Assembly: GCA_031266015.1 (NCBI GenBank)
Contig: JAISBU010000033.1
Span: forward strand, 62,001 to 126,000
DNA: 64,000 bases
Reading direction: 5' to 3'
Source: Prevotellaceae bacterium
GTDB lineage: Bacteria; Bacteroidota; Bacteroidia; Bacteroidales; UBA932
This document shows positions 36,301 to 46,484 of the stretch, piece by piece; positions within the stretch are counted from its first letter, which is position 1, and each line of letters opens with the position of its first letter. The notes beneath the pieces were generated by a model. The model did no database searches. It was not told the DNA's origin and saw nothing but the letters and a program-made list of their open reading frames with translations. The position numbers and the translations under genes were made by a program.

Positions 36301-37170
36301 TTACATTAACAATGTTGACACGCATAGCTCCAAACTACTGCGCCAATGAGGAATTTCAATCCCATACGTACTCTTTATTTTTGTCTTGTTCAACACGCTA
36401 TAGTATGGACGCTTTGCGGGTGTTGGATAGTCCCTGCTCTCTATTGGAACAACTTTACACGGGCGTTTTCCAAACTTCATAATTTCGCAGGCAAAATCGT
36501 ACCAGCTGCATACACCTTCATTGCTATAGTGGTAAACGCCACTAATAAACTCGCTCTTGCCACTATACACCTTTGCAATAATGCTCACAATGCACGCTGC
36601 CAAATCAGCTGCATTGGTGGGCGTTCCTACTTGATCAAATACAACGTTGAGTGTTGGTTTTTCAGCGCCCAAGCGCAGCATTGTTTTTACAAAGTTGTTA
36701 CCAAAAGTAGAGTACAGCCATGATGTGCGTATTACCATACTTTTGTCGTACGCCAAAGCTTGTTTTTCACCCAACCACTTCGATATTCCATACTTCGTCT
36801 GTGGATTTGTTACATCTCCCTCTTTATAAGGGAGATAGTTTTTCCCATCAAAAACGTAATCCGTCGAAATATGAATGAAATATGCTTGTATTCTTTCCGC
36901 TGTTTCCGCTAAATCTTTCACAGCGGAAGTATTGAGTCCTAATGCGGAAGCATATTCCGTTTCGATTTTATCCACAGCTGTGTTAGCAGCGCAGTTGATA
37001 ATAAAATTCGGCTTGTGCTGTTCACAAAAAGCCTTTACCTGCGTGATATTGGTAATATCCAACTCCGCCACATCGGCAAACAAAAATTTAAAACCCACCG
37101 TGCTTTTTGCGCACTCTTTTATTTCACTGCCGAGCTGCCCGTTGGCTCCCGTAACAAGGATTTTTTGCAT
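36301..37170 (-). CDS. rfbD: dTDP-4-dehydrorhamnose reductase
   Basis: A 289-residue NAD(P)-dependent reductase. Motifs are GANGQLGSEIKE, STDYVFDG and catalytic YGISKWLGEK. It makes dTDP-L-rhamnose from the 4-keto intermediate. The partner genes rfbA, rfbB and rfbC are not in this window. It lies between the frameshifted BRO gene (16-bp gap) and the phosphohexomutase. Confidence 0.88.
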   Translation of the reverse strand: MQKILVTGANGQLGSEIKECAKSTVGFKFLFADVAELDITNITQVKAFCEQHKPNFIINCAANTAVDKIETEYASALGLNTSAVKDLAETAERIQAYFIHISTDYVFDGKNYLPYKEGDVTNPQTKYGISKWLGEKQALAYDKSMVIRTSWLYSTFGNNFVKTMLRLGAEKPTLNVVFDQVGTPTNAADLAACIVSIIAKVYSGKSEFISGVYHYSNEGVCSWYDFACEIMKFGKRPCKVVPIESRDYPTPAKRPYYSVLNKTKIKSTYGIEIPHWRSSLELCVSTLLM

Positions 37171-37187
37171 CTGTTTTTTCTTCTAGT

Positions 37188-38010
37188 TTACTCCTTTGGC
37201 AACTCTCGAATTTCTTTTGCATTTAGCGAAGAAACAACTCGCCTGCCAATGCTGACCTCAATTTCCTTACGCGTGTTGCCCACAATAGTACCGCCGCGAG
37301 CAGCAACCTTGCGATTTTGTCGCAGCGTTTGTGGCTTATTTACCTTCGATATTTCAGTCGTTGTAGCCTCTGCAAGCGTGTTGAGCGCCAACTCCAAGTT
37401 AGTCATGTGGTCACGCAAGCCTTCCGTCTTCAAACCTTTGTAATTCTTATATTCTTTGGTGGTCATACCCGACCATCCCTGCGTTATAATATCGGTAAGC
37501 ATGACGTACTCCTGCCCCTTTTTTTACGCCGCGCCTCTCCCACTCATCAGTCAACTCCTTGCGCACCTCAATACTTTTAAGGCGTTGGCTAATCCACTTT
37601 TCAGAGTAGCCTTTGCGGTAGTAGTACTCCATCAATCGGTCAATACCCTTCTCCGGGGCGTCCATTTCCTCCAAACGTTCCTCTGCTACCTCAGCCAACC
37701 ACAACTTAAAAGGCTCTGCCTTTGGTGAAGGAATGGACTGTATCAACCTGAAAAGTTGCTTAACATCAGCGACGTCGGTTTTATAAAGTTTACCGTCCGA
37801 AGACTGCATTTTCAGTTGTACGATTTTTTCGTACAACTGACTGCCTTCTTTCGTCAACTTAATCTTCAAATCGCTCCAATACCTTCGAGGATTAGCGCTT
37901 TCTGTCAGTATTCCAATAACATCAATTACTGAAATATACCACTTTTCTTGCTCGCTATCCCATAAGGTACGAACTTTTTTATCTTCAAATAATTTTAACT
38001 CATTTTTCAT
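37188..38010 (-). pseudogene. BRO-family (Bro-N) protein gene, frameshifted
   Basis: Two adjoining frames encode parts of one protein. 38010-37447 begins MKNELKLFEDKKVRTLWD and contains the Bro-N fold (RRYWSDLKIKLTKEG...IPSPKAEPFKLWLA...RLKSIEVRKELTDEW). 37502-37188 continues with MLTDIITQGWSGMTTKEYKN. The natural junction (GVKKG-QEYV-MLTD) is lost to a one-base insertion in an A7G4 tract near 37515-37525. Bro-N proteins are phage-type antirepressor domains, also common as standalone chromosomal genes in this phylum. The insert sits inside the nucleotide-sugar run. A sequencing error or phase-variable tract is possible. Confidence 0.8.
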
Positions 38011-38035
38011 TCAAACAACTTACACACAACTAATC

Positions 38036-38971
38036 CTAAACCTTTTCTCTAAAATAATCTATCGTTTTTGCTAGGCCGTCATTCAGCTGCACGGTTGGCT
38101 GCCAGCCGTTGAGCAGCTGGTATGCTTTTTCAATTTTAGGCTGGCGCTGCTTCGGGTCATCCGAGGGTAGCGGACGGAAAACAATTTTCGATTTTGAACC
38201 TGTTTGAGCAATGACTTTTTCGGCCAGCTCCAACATGGTAAACTCGTTGGGGTTACCAATATTTACAGGGCCGGTAACGTCATCGCCTGTATTCATCATA
38301 CGCATGAAGCCTTCCACCAAATCATCTACGTACTGAAAGCTGCGCGTTTGTTTTCCATCTCCATAAATGGTAATGTCTTCTCCACGCAACGCCTGTACTA
38401 CGAAGTTTGAAACTACACGACCATCATCAGGATTCATACGTGGGCCGTACGTATTGAATATGCGAACGATTTTTACACGTACTTTATTCTGCCTGTGATA
38501 ATCCATGAACAGTGTTTCGGCACAGCGTTTACCTTCGTCATAGCATGAGCGAATACCGATGGGATTCACATTTCCCCAATACTCCTCAGGCTGCGGATGC
38601 ACAGTGGGGTCTCCGTATACTTCGCTGGTAGAGGCTTGCAAAATTTTTGCCTTAATGCGCTTTGCCAAACCCAGCATGTTGATGGCTCCCATTACAGAGG
38701 TTTTCACCGTTTTGATGGGGTTGTACTGGTAGTGTACGGGTGACGCGGGACACGCCAGGTTGTATATTTCATCAACCTCGGCATAGTATGGCGAGGTAAC
38801 ATCGTGGCGCACCAGCTCAAAGTAGGGGTTCTTCAAAAGGTGTGCAATGTTTTCTTTACTACCAGTGAAATAGTTATCCATACAAATTACATCGTTGCCC
38901 TCATTGAGCAGCCTCTCGCACAAGTGCGACCCTATAAATCCGGCTCCTCCGGTAACTAGTATTCTCTTCAT
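38036..38971 (-). CDS. UDP-glucuronate decarboxylase (UDP-xylose synthase)
   Basis: A 311-residue extended SDR protein. The NAD motif is [10 protein letters not shown], the substrate loop is [12 protein letters not shown], the catalytic YxxxK is [10 protein letters not shown], and [15 protein letters not shown] is typical of the UXS branch. It converts UDP-glucuronate, made by the neighbouring ugd, into UDP-xylose. It lies 48 bp after ugd on the same strand. Confidence 0.9.
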   Translation of the reverse strand: MKRILVTGGAGFIGSHLCERLLNEGNDVICMDNYFTGSKENIAHLLKNPYFELVRHDVTSPYYAEVDEIYNLACPASPVHYQYNPIKTVKTSVMGAINMLGLAKRIKAKILQASTSEVYGDPTVHPQPEEYWGNVNPIGIRSCYDEGKRCAETLFMDYHRQNKVRVKIVRIFNTYGPRMNPDDGRVVSNFVVQALRGEDITIYGDGKQTRSFQYVDDLVEGFMRMMNTGDDVTGPVNIGNPNEFTMLELAEKVIAQTGSKSKIVFRPLPSDDPKQRQPKIEKAYQLLNGWQPTVQLNDGLAKTIDYFREKV

Positions 38972-39019
38972 ATTGTGAAATGGTTAAACCTAAAGTGTCT
39001 TCAACGCTCAAGCTCCTCA

Positions 39020-40342
39020 CTAAACTTTTTTACGTCCGATACCGTAGTAGGTAAATCCATTTTCCTTCATTTCCGATGGATCGTAAATGTTACGGCCATC
39101 GAATACGACCGGTTGCTTCAATAGTGATTTCACCTTGACATAGTCAATGGTGCGGAACTCCGACCATTCCGTCAAAAGCGCCAAAGCATCGGCGCCTTGC
39201 AAAGCCTCATAGGCAGATTTCGCATAGGTAATGGCGTTGCCAAGATAGCGTTGCGCCTCATGCATAGCCACAGGGTCGTAGGCAACGGCTATGGCGCCAT
39301 GCTCCAACAGGCGACGAATAACGGTAAGCGCCGGCGCTTCACGCATATCATCGGTGTTAGGTTTAAATGAAAGTCCCCACAACGCGATAGCCCTGCCCTT
39401 TAGGTTTCCGCCAAAGTGTGCACGTAACTTATTGAATATCAAGTCTTTCTGACGTTCATTCACTACCTCTACAGATTTTAGTATCTCAAGTGAATGTCCG
39501 TATTCATCAGCAACTTTAATAATCGCCCTTACATCTTTTGGGAAACAGCTGCCTCCGTAACCCACGCCGGGATACAGGAATTGGTTGCCAATACGGGGAT
39601 CGCTTCCGATACCTTTGCGCACCAGCGTAGCATCGGCTCCTACCAGCTCGCACAGGTTGGCAATATCATTCATGAAGCTGATTTTGGTTGCCAGCATTGC
39701 GTTAGCGGCATACTTGGTAAGCTCCGCTGAGGCAATATCCATGAAAATAATCGGGTGTCCGTTTAATAGAAATGGCTTGTACAAGCGCTCCATGGTTTGC
39801 TTTGCCTGCTCAGCCTCAACTCCCACCACAATACGATCCGGTTTCAGAAAATCATCAATAGCGTTACCTTCTTTCAAGAATTCCGGATTTGAGGCAACGT
39901 CAAACGCAACCTTTACGCCTCGCTTATCTAGCTCGGCCTGTACGGCAGCCCGTACTTTTATTGAGGTTCCAACGGGCACCGTGCTCTTGGTAACCACCAC
40001 CATGTATTTTGAAATATGTTGTCCGATTTGTTTTGCAACGTTGAGCACGTGTGAAAGATCTGCGCTGCCATCTTCTCCGGAGGGTGTTCCCACGGCAATA
40101 AGTACAACATCTGCCTCCTTAATGCTATCGGCCAGCGAGGTGGTAAAATGCAACCGCTGTTTTTCAACGTTGCGCTTTACCAAGTCCTCCAACCCCGGCT
40201 CCCAGATAGGAATTTGGCCATGCTTTAGCCCCTCAATTTTTTTCTGGTTCACATCAACACAGCTCACATCAACTCCTGTTTCTGCAAAGCACGTGCCGCT
40301 CACCAAACCCACATAGCCCGTTCCTACAATTGATATTTTCAT
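39020..40342 (-). CDS. ugd: UDP-glucose 6-dehydrogenase
   Basis: 440 residues. N-terminal NAD motif GTGYVGLVSGTCFAETG; catalytic cysteine in GYGGSCFPKDV; C-terminal UDP-binding domain with FKPNTDDMREAPAL. It oxidises UDP-glucose to UDP-glucuronate, feeding the decarboxylase next door for capsule or exopolysaccharide synthesis. First gene of the run that continues through uxs, bro, rfbD and the mutase. Confidence 0.93.
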   Translation of the reverse strand: MKISIVGTGYVGLVSGTCFAETGVDVSCVDVNQKKIEGLKHGQIPIWEPGLEDLVKRNVEKQRLHFTTSLADSIKEADVVLIAVGTPSGEDGSADLSHVLNVAKQIGQHISKYMVVVTKSTVPVGTSIKVRAAVQAELDKRGVKVAFDVASNPEFLKEGNAIDDFLKPDRIVVGVEAEQAKQTMERLYKPFLLNGHPIIFMDIASAELTKYAANAMLATKISFMNDIANLCELVGADATLVRKGIGSDPRIGNQFLYPGVGYGGSCFPKDVRAIIKVADEYGHSLEILKSVEVVNERQKDLIFNKLRAHFGGNLKGRAIALWGLSFKPNTDDMREAPALTVIRRLLEHGAIAVAYDPVAMHEAQRYLGNAITYAKSAYEALQGADALALLTEWSEFRTIDYVKVKSLLKQPVVFDGRNIYDPSEMKENGFTYYGIGRKKV

Positions 40343-40421
40343 CCGTATATGATTTTAATATTTATTTGCAATTGTACTAAATCACCTCTTATCAATACAC
40401 TTTTGACATAAACGTAATTGA

Positions 40422-40453
40422 CAAAGGTAGCAAATCTTATGGTGCCAAGCCAA
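40422..40453 (-). promoter_or_regulatory. Promoter of the ugd run
   Basis: Minus-strand TACCTTTG (40422-40429) with TTG 21 bp upstream (40451-40453). Located 80 bp before the ugd start. Confidence 0.55.
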
Positions 40454-40541
40454 TTTTTTGAAAGAAAAAAGCAGCTACAAAAGTGCATTTTTATCGTTTT
40501 TATAATTACAATTTCGAAGTAATATCATCGATAATAGTTAC

Positions 40542-40549
40542 TAACTTTG
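40542..40549 (+). promoter_or_regulatory. Promoter -7 element of aspA
   Basis: TAACTTTG 53 bp before the ATG. The -33 region is not convincing. Confidence 0.45.
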
Positions 40550-40602
40550 TTGCTAAATGTTAATATCATTCCCAAGAAACATTTACTTAAAAACCTATAG
40601 CT

Positions 40603-42012
40603 ATGGCTGCAAAAACAAGACTTGAGCATGATTTGTTAGGCGAACGAGAGCTGCCTAACGACGTGATGTATGGCGTACAAACGCTACGTGCCATTGAAAA
40701 TTTCAAAATAACTAACGTCAAGCTAAGCTTTTTTCCCACTCTTATAGAGGGGCTGGCTATAGTAAAGCAAGGCGCTGCTGTGGCAAACCATGAGCTGGGT
40801 TTGCTGGACGAAAATATTGCCGAGGCCATTCAAAAGGCCTGTCAGGAAATACGTAACGGAGCTTACCATGAGCACTTTGTGGTGGACATGGTACAAGGCG
40901 GTGCAGGAACTTCAACCAATATGAATGCCAATGAGGTTATTGCCAACCGGGCGCTGGAGCTGCTCGGCAAGCAGCGTGGCGATTACAAATATTGCCACCC
41001 GAACAACCATGTGAACCTTTCTCAATCTACCAACGACGCCTACCCCACGGCTGTAAAGCTTGCCATAGTTTTTAGCAACAGAAAGCTGCTGGAGGTGCTT
41101 AAGAATTTAATTGCAGCTTTTAGAGCAAAGGCTGTTGAATTTTCTGATGTAATAAAAATGGGACGCACCCAGCTGCAAGACGCTGTACCCATGACGCTTG
41201 GACAAGAGTTTGAGGCATACGCCGTTACGCTTTCCGAGGAGGTAAGAAGGTTGGAGCAGAACGCTCAGCTGTTTCACGCCATCAACATGGGCGCTACGGC
41301 TATTGGTACAGGTATAAACTCAGAGCCGGAGTACGCTTCACTTGTTACAAGACGATTGGCAGAGATAGCTGACCTGCCATTGGCGCTGGCAGAGAACTTG
41401 ATAGAGGCTACGCAAGATACAGGTGCATTTGTAATGTATTCTTCAGCGCTGAAAAGATTGGCTATCAAGCTGTCAAAAATTTGCAGCGACCTGAGGTTGA
41501 TGTCATCCGGACCGCGTACGGGATTAGGTGAAATTAATTTGCCCGCACGTCAACCGGGCTCATCTATTATGCCGGGTAAAGTAAATCCGGTTATTCCTGA
41601 GGTGGTAAACCAAATCGCCTTCCGCGTAATTGGCTCTGACCTAACCGTAACAATGGGCGCCGAGGCCGGACAGCTGGAGCTGAATGTGATGGAACCCATC
41701 ATTGTTTACAGCATTTTGGATTCTATCCAGATATTGACCAACGGTATGATTTGCTTGCGCGATGAATGTGTTACGGGTATCACTGCCAACGTCGAACAAT
41801 GTAAATATCTGGTTTACAACTCAATAGGATTGGTAACTGCGCTTAACCCATTTATTGGTTACGAGGCTTCGAGCATGGTGGCCAAGGAGGCCTTGAAAAC
41901 AGGACGTAGCGTATACGAGCTGGTAATGGAGAAAAAGCTGCTTACTCAAGCGGAGCTGGATGATATTTTGAAACCGGAAAATATGGTTAAGCCTAGAAAA
42001 ATGAAAAAGTAA
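40603..42012 (+). CDS. aspA: Aspartate ammonia-lyase
   Basis: 469 residues of the aspartase/fumarase superfamily. The N-terminus (RLEHDLLGERELPNDVMYGVQTLRA), GAGTSTNMNANEVIANRA, and the mobile loop GSSIMPGKVNPVIPE with the catalytic serine are all present. The RLE.D..G...P....YG.QT pattern fits aspartase more than fumarase C. It reversibly deaminates aspartate to fumarate. Monocistronic. Confidence 0.92.
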   Translation: MAAKTRLEHDLLGERELPNDVMYGVQTLRAIENFKITNVKLSFFPTLIEGLAIVKQGAAVANHELGLLDENIAEAIQKACQEIRNGAYHEHFVVDMVQGGAGTSTNMNANEVIANRALELLGKQRGDYKYCHPNNHVNLSQSTNDAYPTAVKLAIVFSNRKLLEVLKNLIAAFRAKAVEFSDVIKMGRTQLQDAVPMTLGQEFEAYAVTLSEEVRRLEQNAQLFHAINMGATAIGTGINSEPEYASLVTRRLAEIADLPLALAENLIEATQDTGAFVMYSSALKRLAIKLSKICSDLRLMSSGPRTGLGEINLPARQPGSSIMPGKVNPVIPEVVNQIAFRVIGSDLTVTMGAEAGQLELNVMEPIIVYSILDSIQILTNGMICLRDECVTGITANVEQCKYLVYNSIGLVTALNPFIGYEASSMVAKEALKTGRSVYELVMEKKLLTQAELDDILKPENMVKPRKMKK

Positions 42013-42213
42013 CCTAACACGTAGCCGCTAGGGAAGGCGTGGGTAATTTAAGTCTACTTACGCTTTTTCGTTATAAGCTACTGTATTTAAAATATTTAAT
42101 CAAATATTTACAGATCTAAAAACACATCAGTTAAATTATCATAATAACATATATTATCTGACATACAGCCTGTTGTAAATCCATTATGTAGCACCAGATC
42201 CCTATATTTTTTG

Positions 42214-42221
42214 TACCTTTG
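42214..42221 (+). promoter_or_regulatory. Promoter -7 element of rpsA
   Basis: TACCTTTG 67 bp before the ATG at 42288; no clear -33 TTTG at normal spacing. Confidence 0.5.
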
Positions 42222-42287
42222 CACCTCTCTTTACAAAAAAAAGAGAGTAAGTAAAAATTATTGTTTAACCCTTTAAATCTTCATTGT

Positions 42288-44192
42288 ATGAAGGAAAAGT
42301 TAGACGAATCACAAGAAGTGGAAGTAACGCCAAAGGCTCCGAAAGAGTCGGCACAAGATTTCTTGGATTCAAACGAGGAGATTCTCCCAAAAGCAAAAGT
42401 AAAAAATGCATCTGTAGCTATCGATAAGTTCGACTGGGGCTCATTTGAAAGCGAAGACAACATTTATGGCGCCGATAAGAAGACCATTACCAACCAATAC
42501 TCAGACACCTTGTCAAAGGTTGCAGCGGGTGAAATTGTTGAAGGTACTATTATCTCATTAGATAAGCGCGAAGCGGTTATAAACATTGGCTACAAGAGCG
42601 AGGGCGTTATCAACATCAGCGAGTTCCGCTACAATCCGGATTTGAAGGTTGGCGACAAGGTTGAAGTTTACGTAGAAACTACCGAGGACAAGAAAGGTCA
42701 GCTGCTGCTTTCTCATAAGCAGGCACACTCATTGCGTTCATGGGATCGCGTAAACGAAGCTTTGGAAAAGGACGAGATCATCAAAGGATACATCAAGTGC
42801 CGCACGAAGGGTGGTATGATTGTAGACATATTTGGTATTGAGGCATTCCTACCCGGCTCGCAAATTGACGTTAAGCCTATCCGCGACTACGACGTATACG
42901 TTGGCAAGAACATGGAGTTCAAGGTGGTTAAGATCAACGCAGAGTTCCGCAACGTGGTGGTATCGCACAAGGTTCTTATTGAGGCTGAGCTTGAAGCTCA
43001 AAAGAAAGATATCATCGCTAAGCTTGAAAAAGGTCAAGTACTTGAAGGTTCCGTTAAAAACATTACCTCATACGGTGTGTTCATTGACCTTGGCGGCGTA
43101 GACGGTCTTATCCACATTACCGACCTTTCCTGGGGCCGCGTAGCTCATCCTGAGGAAATCTTGAAGCTGGATGAGAAGATTAACGTCGTAATTCTTGACT
43201 TCGACGATGCTAAGAAGCGTATTGCCCTTGGCTTGAAACAGCTTACTCCTCACCCATGGGAGTCGCTTGATCCGAACCTGAAGGTTGGCGACAAGGTTAA
43301 GGGTAAGGTGGTGGTTATGGCCGACTACGGTGCGTTTGTAGAAATTGCTCCGGGTGTTGAAGGCTTGATCCACGTTTCAGAAATGTCATGGAGCCAGCAT
43401 TTGCGCAGCGCTCAAGACTTTCTAAAGGTGGGCGATACCGTTGAGGCGGTTATCTTGACTTTGGACAAGGAGGAGCGTAAAATGTCGCTTGGTATTAAAC
43501 AGTTGAAGCCGGATCCATGGGAGAATATCGAGCAAAAGTACCCTGTTGGTTCTAAGCACCAAGCTAAGGTTCGCAACTTCACCAATTTTGGGGTATTTGT
43601 AGAAATTGAAGAAGGTGTAGACGGGCTGGTACACATCAGCGATTTAAGCTGGACCAAGAAGATTAAGCACCCAAGCGAATTTACTCAAATTGGCGCTGCC
43701 CTTGAGGTTGTAGTTCTTGAAATTGATAAGGAAAACCGTCGCTTGAGCCTGGGACATAAGCAGCTGGAGGAAAATCCTTGGGATGTATTCGAAACTATCT
43801 TTACGGTAGACAGCGTACACGAAGGAACCATTATCGAAGTTATGGAAAAGGGCGCTATCGTTGCATTGCAGTACGGCGTAGAGGGTTTTATAACTCCCAA
43901 GCACCTTGTAAAGCAGGATGGCGCCACCGCTAAGGTTGAAGAAAAGTTGCCCTTCAAGGTTATTGAATTCAACAAGGCTGCAAAGCGTATTATTCTTTCG
44001 CACACGCTTACCTTCGAAGAAGGCAAGAGCGAGCCTGTAGACACCGAAAAGTCAAAGAAGAAGGAGGAGACAGATAGTACACAAAAGACCATAAAGAAAG
44101 TAAAGGCTTCTCTTGAAAAGACCACGCTGGGCGATGTTTCAGGCCTTGCCGCTTTGAAGAGCGAAATGGAAAACAACGAGAAGAAATCGTAA
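42288..44192 (+). CDS. rpsA: Ribosomal protein S1
   Basis: 634 residues from the ATG at 42288 (MKEKLDESQEVEV); the frame continues a few codons upstream, but this is the natural start. Six S1 motifs can be counted (for example IVEGTIISLDKREAVINIGY, VLEGSVKNITSYGVFIDLGG and KVKGKVVVMADYGAFVEI), preceded by an acidic N-terminal extension of about 80 residues and followed by a Lys/Glu-rich tail. It recruits mRNA to the 30S subunit. In Bacteroidota, where Shine-Dalgarno sites are rare, S1 is considered important for initiation. Confidence 0.93.
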   Translation: MKEKLDESQEVEVTPKAPKESAQDFLDSNEEILPKAKVKNASVAIDKFDWGSFESEDNIYGADKKTITNQYSDTLSKVAAGEIVEGTIISLDKREAVINIGYKSEGVINISEFRYNPDLKVGDKVEVYVETTEDKKGQLLLSHKQAHSLRSWDRVNEALEKDEIIKGYIKCRTKGGMIVDIFGIEAFLPGSQIDVKPIRDYDVYVGKNMEFKVVKINAEFRNVVVSHKVLIEAELEAQKKDIIAKLEKGQVLEGSVKNITSYGVFIDLGGVDGLIHITDLSWGRVAHPEEILKLDEKINVVILDFDDAKKRIALGLKQLTPHPWESLDPNLKVGDKVKGKVVVMADYGAFVEIAPGVEGLIHVSEMSWSQHLRSAQDFLKVGDTVEAVILTLDKEERKMSLGIKQLKPDPWENIEQKYPVGSKHQAKVRNFTNFGVFVEIEEGVDGLVHISDLSWTKKIKHPSEFTQIGAALEVVVLEIDKENRRLSLGHKQLEENPWDVFETIFTVDSVHEGTIIEVMEKGAIVALQYGVEGFITPKHLVKQDGATAKVEEKLPFKVIEFNKAAKRIILSHTLTFEEGKSEPVDTEKSKKKEETDSTQKTIKKVKASLEKTTLGDVSGLAALKSEMENNEKKS

Positions 44193-44216
44193 TTTTACGC
44201 TGGCGAATAAATCCGG

Positions 44217-44251
44217 AAAACCGCTTGTCAGATGAATGACAAGCGGTTTTT
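44217..44251 (+). terminator. Terminator of rpsA
   Basis: A 10-bp perfect stem CCGCTTGTCA/TGACAAGCGG (44221-44230 with 44237-44246), 6-nt loop, followed by TTTTTG. Confidence 0.9.
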
Positions 44252-44504
44252 GTATAAGTATACTAAGCTTATATATACACTGCTGAAAAGTTCGGCTGGC
44301 AAGGTTCAGAGGGGGGTACATAAGCACATGTCCTACTTGCATATCAAAGAGTGTGAATTTAGGTACAGCTACAGAAACAAAAATTTATACATAACTTTAC
44401 TCAAAATTTTTAGAAAAAACCCTCTAAAGTTGTCTTGAACCTTTTTTTCTTAGTACGCCGTAATTACTTGCCTTGTACTTTATGTTGATTTTTTGAAAAA
44501 TAAA
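44252..44504. other. Intergenic region before ilvD
   Basis: About 250 bp, AT-rich. I see no clear TAnnTTTG promoter, T-box or leader peptide rich in Ile/Leu/Val codons. The short frame 44328-44438 has only scattered Ile/Leu codons. Confidence 0.4.
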
Positions 44505-46334
44505 ATGAAAATAACATTACGCAGCGCGACCTCTACGCAGGGCCGTAGAATGGCAGGAGCTCGCAGCCTTTGGCGTGCCAACGGAATGACTGAAGAGCAA
44601 ATGGGGAAACCCATTATTGCTGTTGTAAACTCATTTACGCAGCTTGTTCCCGGACATGTGCATTTGCATGAGGTTGGGCAAAAGGTAAAGGCCGAAATTG
44701 AGAAGCTCGAATGTTTTGCTGCGGAGTTTGACACCATTGCCATTGACGATGGTATTGCTATGGGACATAATGGGATGCTATACTCCCTGCCCTCTCGCGA
44801 TTTAATTGCCGATAGTGTGGAGTACATGTGCAACGCTCACTGTGTAGACGCTATGGTGTGCATTAGCAATTGCGACAAAATTACGCCGGGCATGCTTATG
44901 GCCGCAATGCGGCTTAATATTCCCACCGTTTTTGTGTCGGGAGGACCAATGGAAGCCGGAGTGGTAGATGGTCGAAAATATGACCTGATTGACGCCATAG
45001 TTATGGCTGCTGGTGATAGCGTATCGGAAGACACCTTGCGCAAGGTAGAGCTGGGAGCATGTCCCACTTGTGGCTCGTGCTCCGGCATGTTTACGGCTAA
45101 TTCCATGAACTGTCTGAATGAGGCGATCGGACTTGCTCTTCCGGGTAATGGTACGGTGGTGGCTACACATGAAAATCGCATGAAACTTTTTGAGAAAGCG
45201 GCAGCTCGTATTGTTGAAATGACCTACGATTACTATCGGAATGGTAACTCAGATGTGCTGCCTCGCAATATTGCCTCGCGCGAAGCAATACTCAATGCAA
45301 TGACGCTGGATATTGCTATGGGAGGCTCCACCAATACGGTGTTACACCTGTTGGCCATTGCGCAAGAGGCAGGTGTAAGTTTTACCATGGCAGATATTGA
45401 TGTGCTGTCGCGTAAGACGCCATGCTTATGCAAAGTTGCACCCAATACCAACAAGTACCATATGCAAGATGTGAATAGAGCTGGGGGAATCATGGGTATT
45501 ATGGGAGAGTTGTTGAGGGCAAATTTGGTTGATGGAAATGTGGTGCGTGCGGACGGACTAACGCTGAAGCAGGCCGTAGAAAAATACGATATTACCCAAC
45601 AGAGCGTGAGCGATGAGGCAAAAAAACTTTACGCTAGCGCACCGGGCGGAGGCCGCAATTTGATACTTGGCTCACAATCAAACTATTACGATGATTTAGA
45701 CGCCGATAGGAAAGAAGGTTGCATAAGAAATATAGAAAATTGCTACACCAAAGATGGTGGCCTTGCTGTACTTTTTGGCAACATTGCTACAGGAGGATGT
45801 ATTGTAAAAACAGCGGGAGTGAGTGAGAAAATTTATAAGCTTAAGGGCGCTGCTAAAGTTTTTGAATCGCAAGAAGATGCCTGCGATGGAATACTTGGAG
45901 GTAAAGTTCAGGCGGGCGATGTCGTCATTGTTCGCTACGAAGGGCCACGCGGCGGACCCGGAATGCAGGAAATGCTTTACCCCACATCTTACATAAAAAG
46001 CAGGCGCTTGGGAGAGGCTTGCGCGCTACTTACCGATGGCAGATTTTCCGGAGGAACATCCGGCTTGTCAATCGGGCACGTATCACCGGAAGCTGCTGCC
46101 GGAGGTGAAATTGCGTTGCTTCGAGATGGGGATATTATTGAAATTGATATTGCTACGCGCAGCATAAATGTAAAGCTATCTACCGAAGATTTGGAAAGAC
46201 GTAGAGCTCAGGAAACGGCTCGTGGAAAACAAGCCTACACACCCATGTCACGCAAAAGAGAAATCAGCAAAGCGCTAAAAGCCTATGCCGGCATGGTAAG
46301 TTCGGCAGATAAAGGAGCTGTGAGGGAGATTTGA
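44505..46334 (+). CDS. ilvD: Dihydroxy-acid dehydratase
   Basis: 609 residues from ATG 44505 ([20 protein letters not shown]); a TTG four codons upstream is possible. A cluster-binding dehydratase of valine/isoleucine synthesis. Cysteines are visible in [12 protein letters not shown] and [18 protein letters not shown], with [12 protein letters not shown] and DGRFSGG near the end. It heads ilvD-ilvB-ilvN; ilvC is not in the window. Confidence 0.94.
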   Translation: MKITLRSATSTQGRRMAGARSLWRANGMTEEQMGKPIIAVVNSFTQLVPGHVHLHEVGQKVKAEIEKLECFAAEFDTIAIDDGIAMGHNGMLYSLPSRDLIADSVEYMCNAHCVDAMVCISNCDKITPGMLMAAMRLNIPTVFVSGGPMEAGVVDGRKYDLIDAIVMAAGDSVSEDTLRKVELGACPTCGSCSGMFTANSMNCLNEAIGLALPGNGTVVATHENRMKLFEKAAARIVEMTYDYYRNGNSDVLPRNIASREAILNAMTLDIAMGGSTNTVLHLLAIAQEAGVSFTMADIDVLSRKTPCLCKVAPNTNKYHMQDVNRAGGIMGIMGELLRANLVDGNVVRADGLTLKQAVEKYDITQQSVSDEAKKLYASAPGGGRNLILGSQSNYYDDLDADRKEGCIRNIENCYTKDGGLAVLFGNIATGGCIVKTAGVSEKIYKLKGAAKVFESQEDACDGILGGKVQAGDVVIVRYEGPRGGPGMQEMLYPTSYIKSRRLGEACALLTDGRFSGGTSGLSIGHVSPEAAAGGEIALLRDGDIIEIDIATRSINVKLSTEDLERRRAQETARGKQAYTPMSRKREISKALKAYAGMVSSADKGAVREI

Positions 46335-46484
46335 GGGAGATTTGATTTAATGAAGAAAGGTTGAGTCATTGTGCGTTGTCCTACAGAGCTTGTCGAAGTA
46401 TGCAGCTTGCTAAGCTGAAATTTGAATTGAGCAAAGCGAGTTGATGAGCGGCGCCGCTCAAATAAACATTGGAATTTTAATAAC
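46335..46484. repeat. ilvD-ilvB spacer with filler repeats
   Basis: Direct repeat GAGGGAGATTTGAGGGAGATTTGA at the 5' end and a fragment AGAGCTTGTCGAAGTATGCAG near 46385 that matches the arm of the 58943 palindrome. No gene. Confidence 0.5.

Noticed and set aside
37505-37530. Programmed frameshift to join the BRO halves
   Set aside because: The A7G4 tract resembles a -1 slippery site, but joining the halves needs a +1 shift, so standard -1 slippage would not restore the protein.
44328-44438. Leader peptide for attenuation of the ilv genes
   Set aside because: The 36-codon frame has only scattered Leu/Ile codons and no terminator-antiterminator pair is visible before ilvD.
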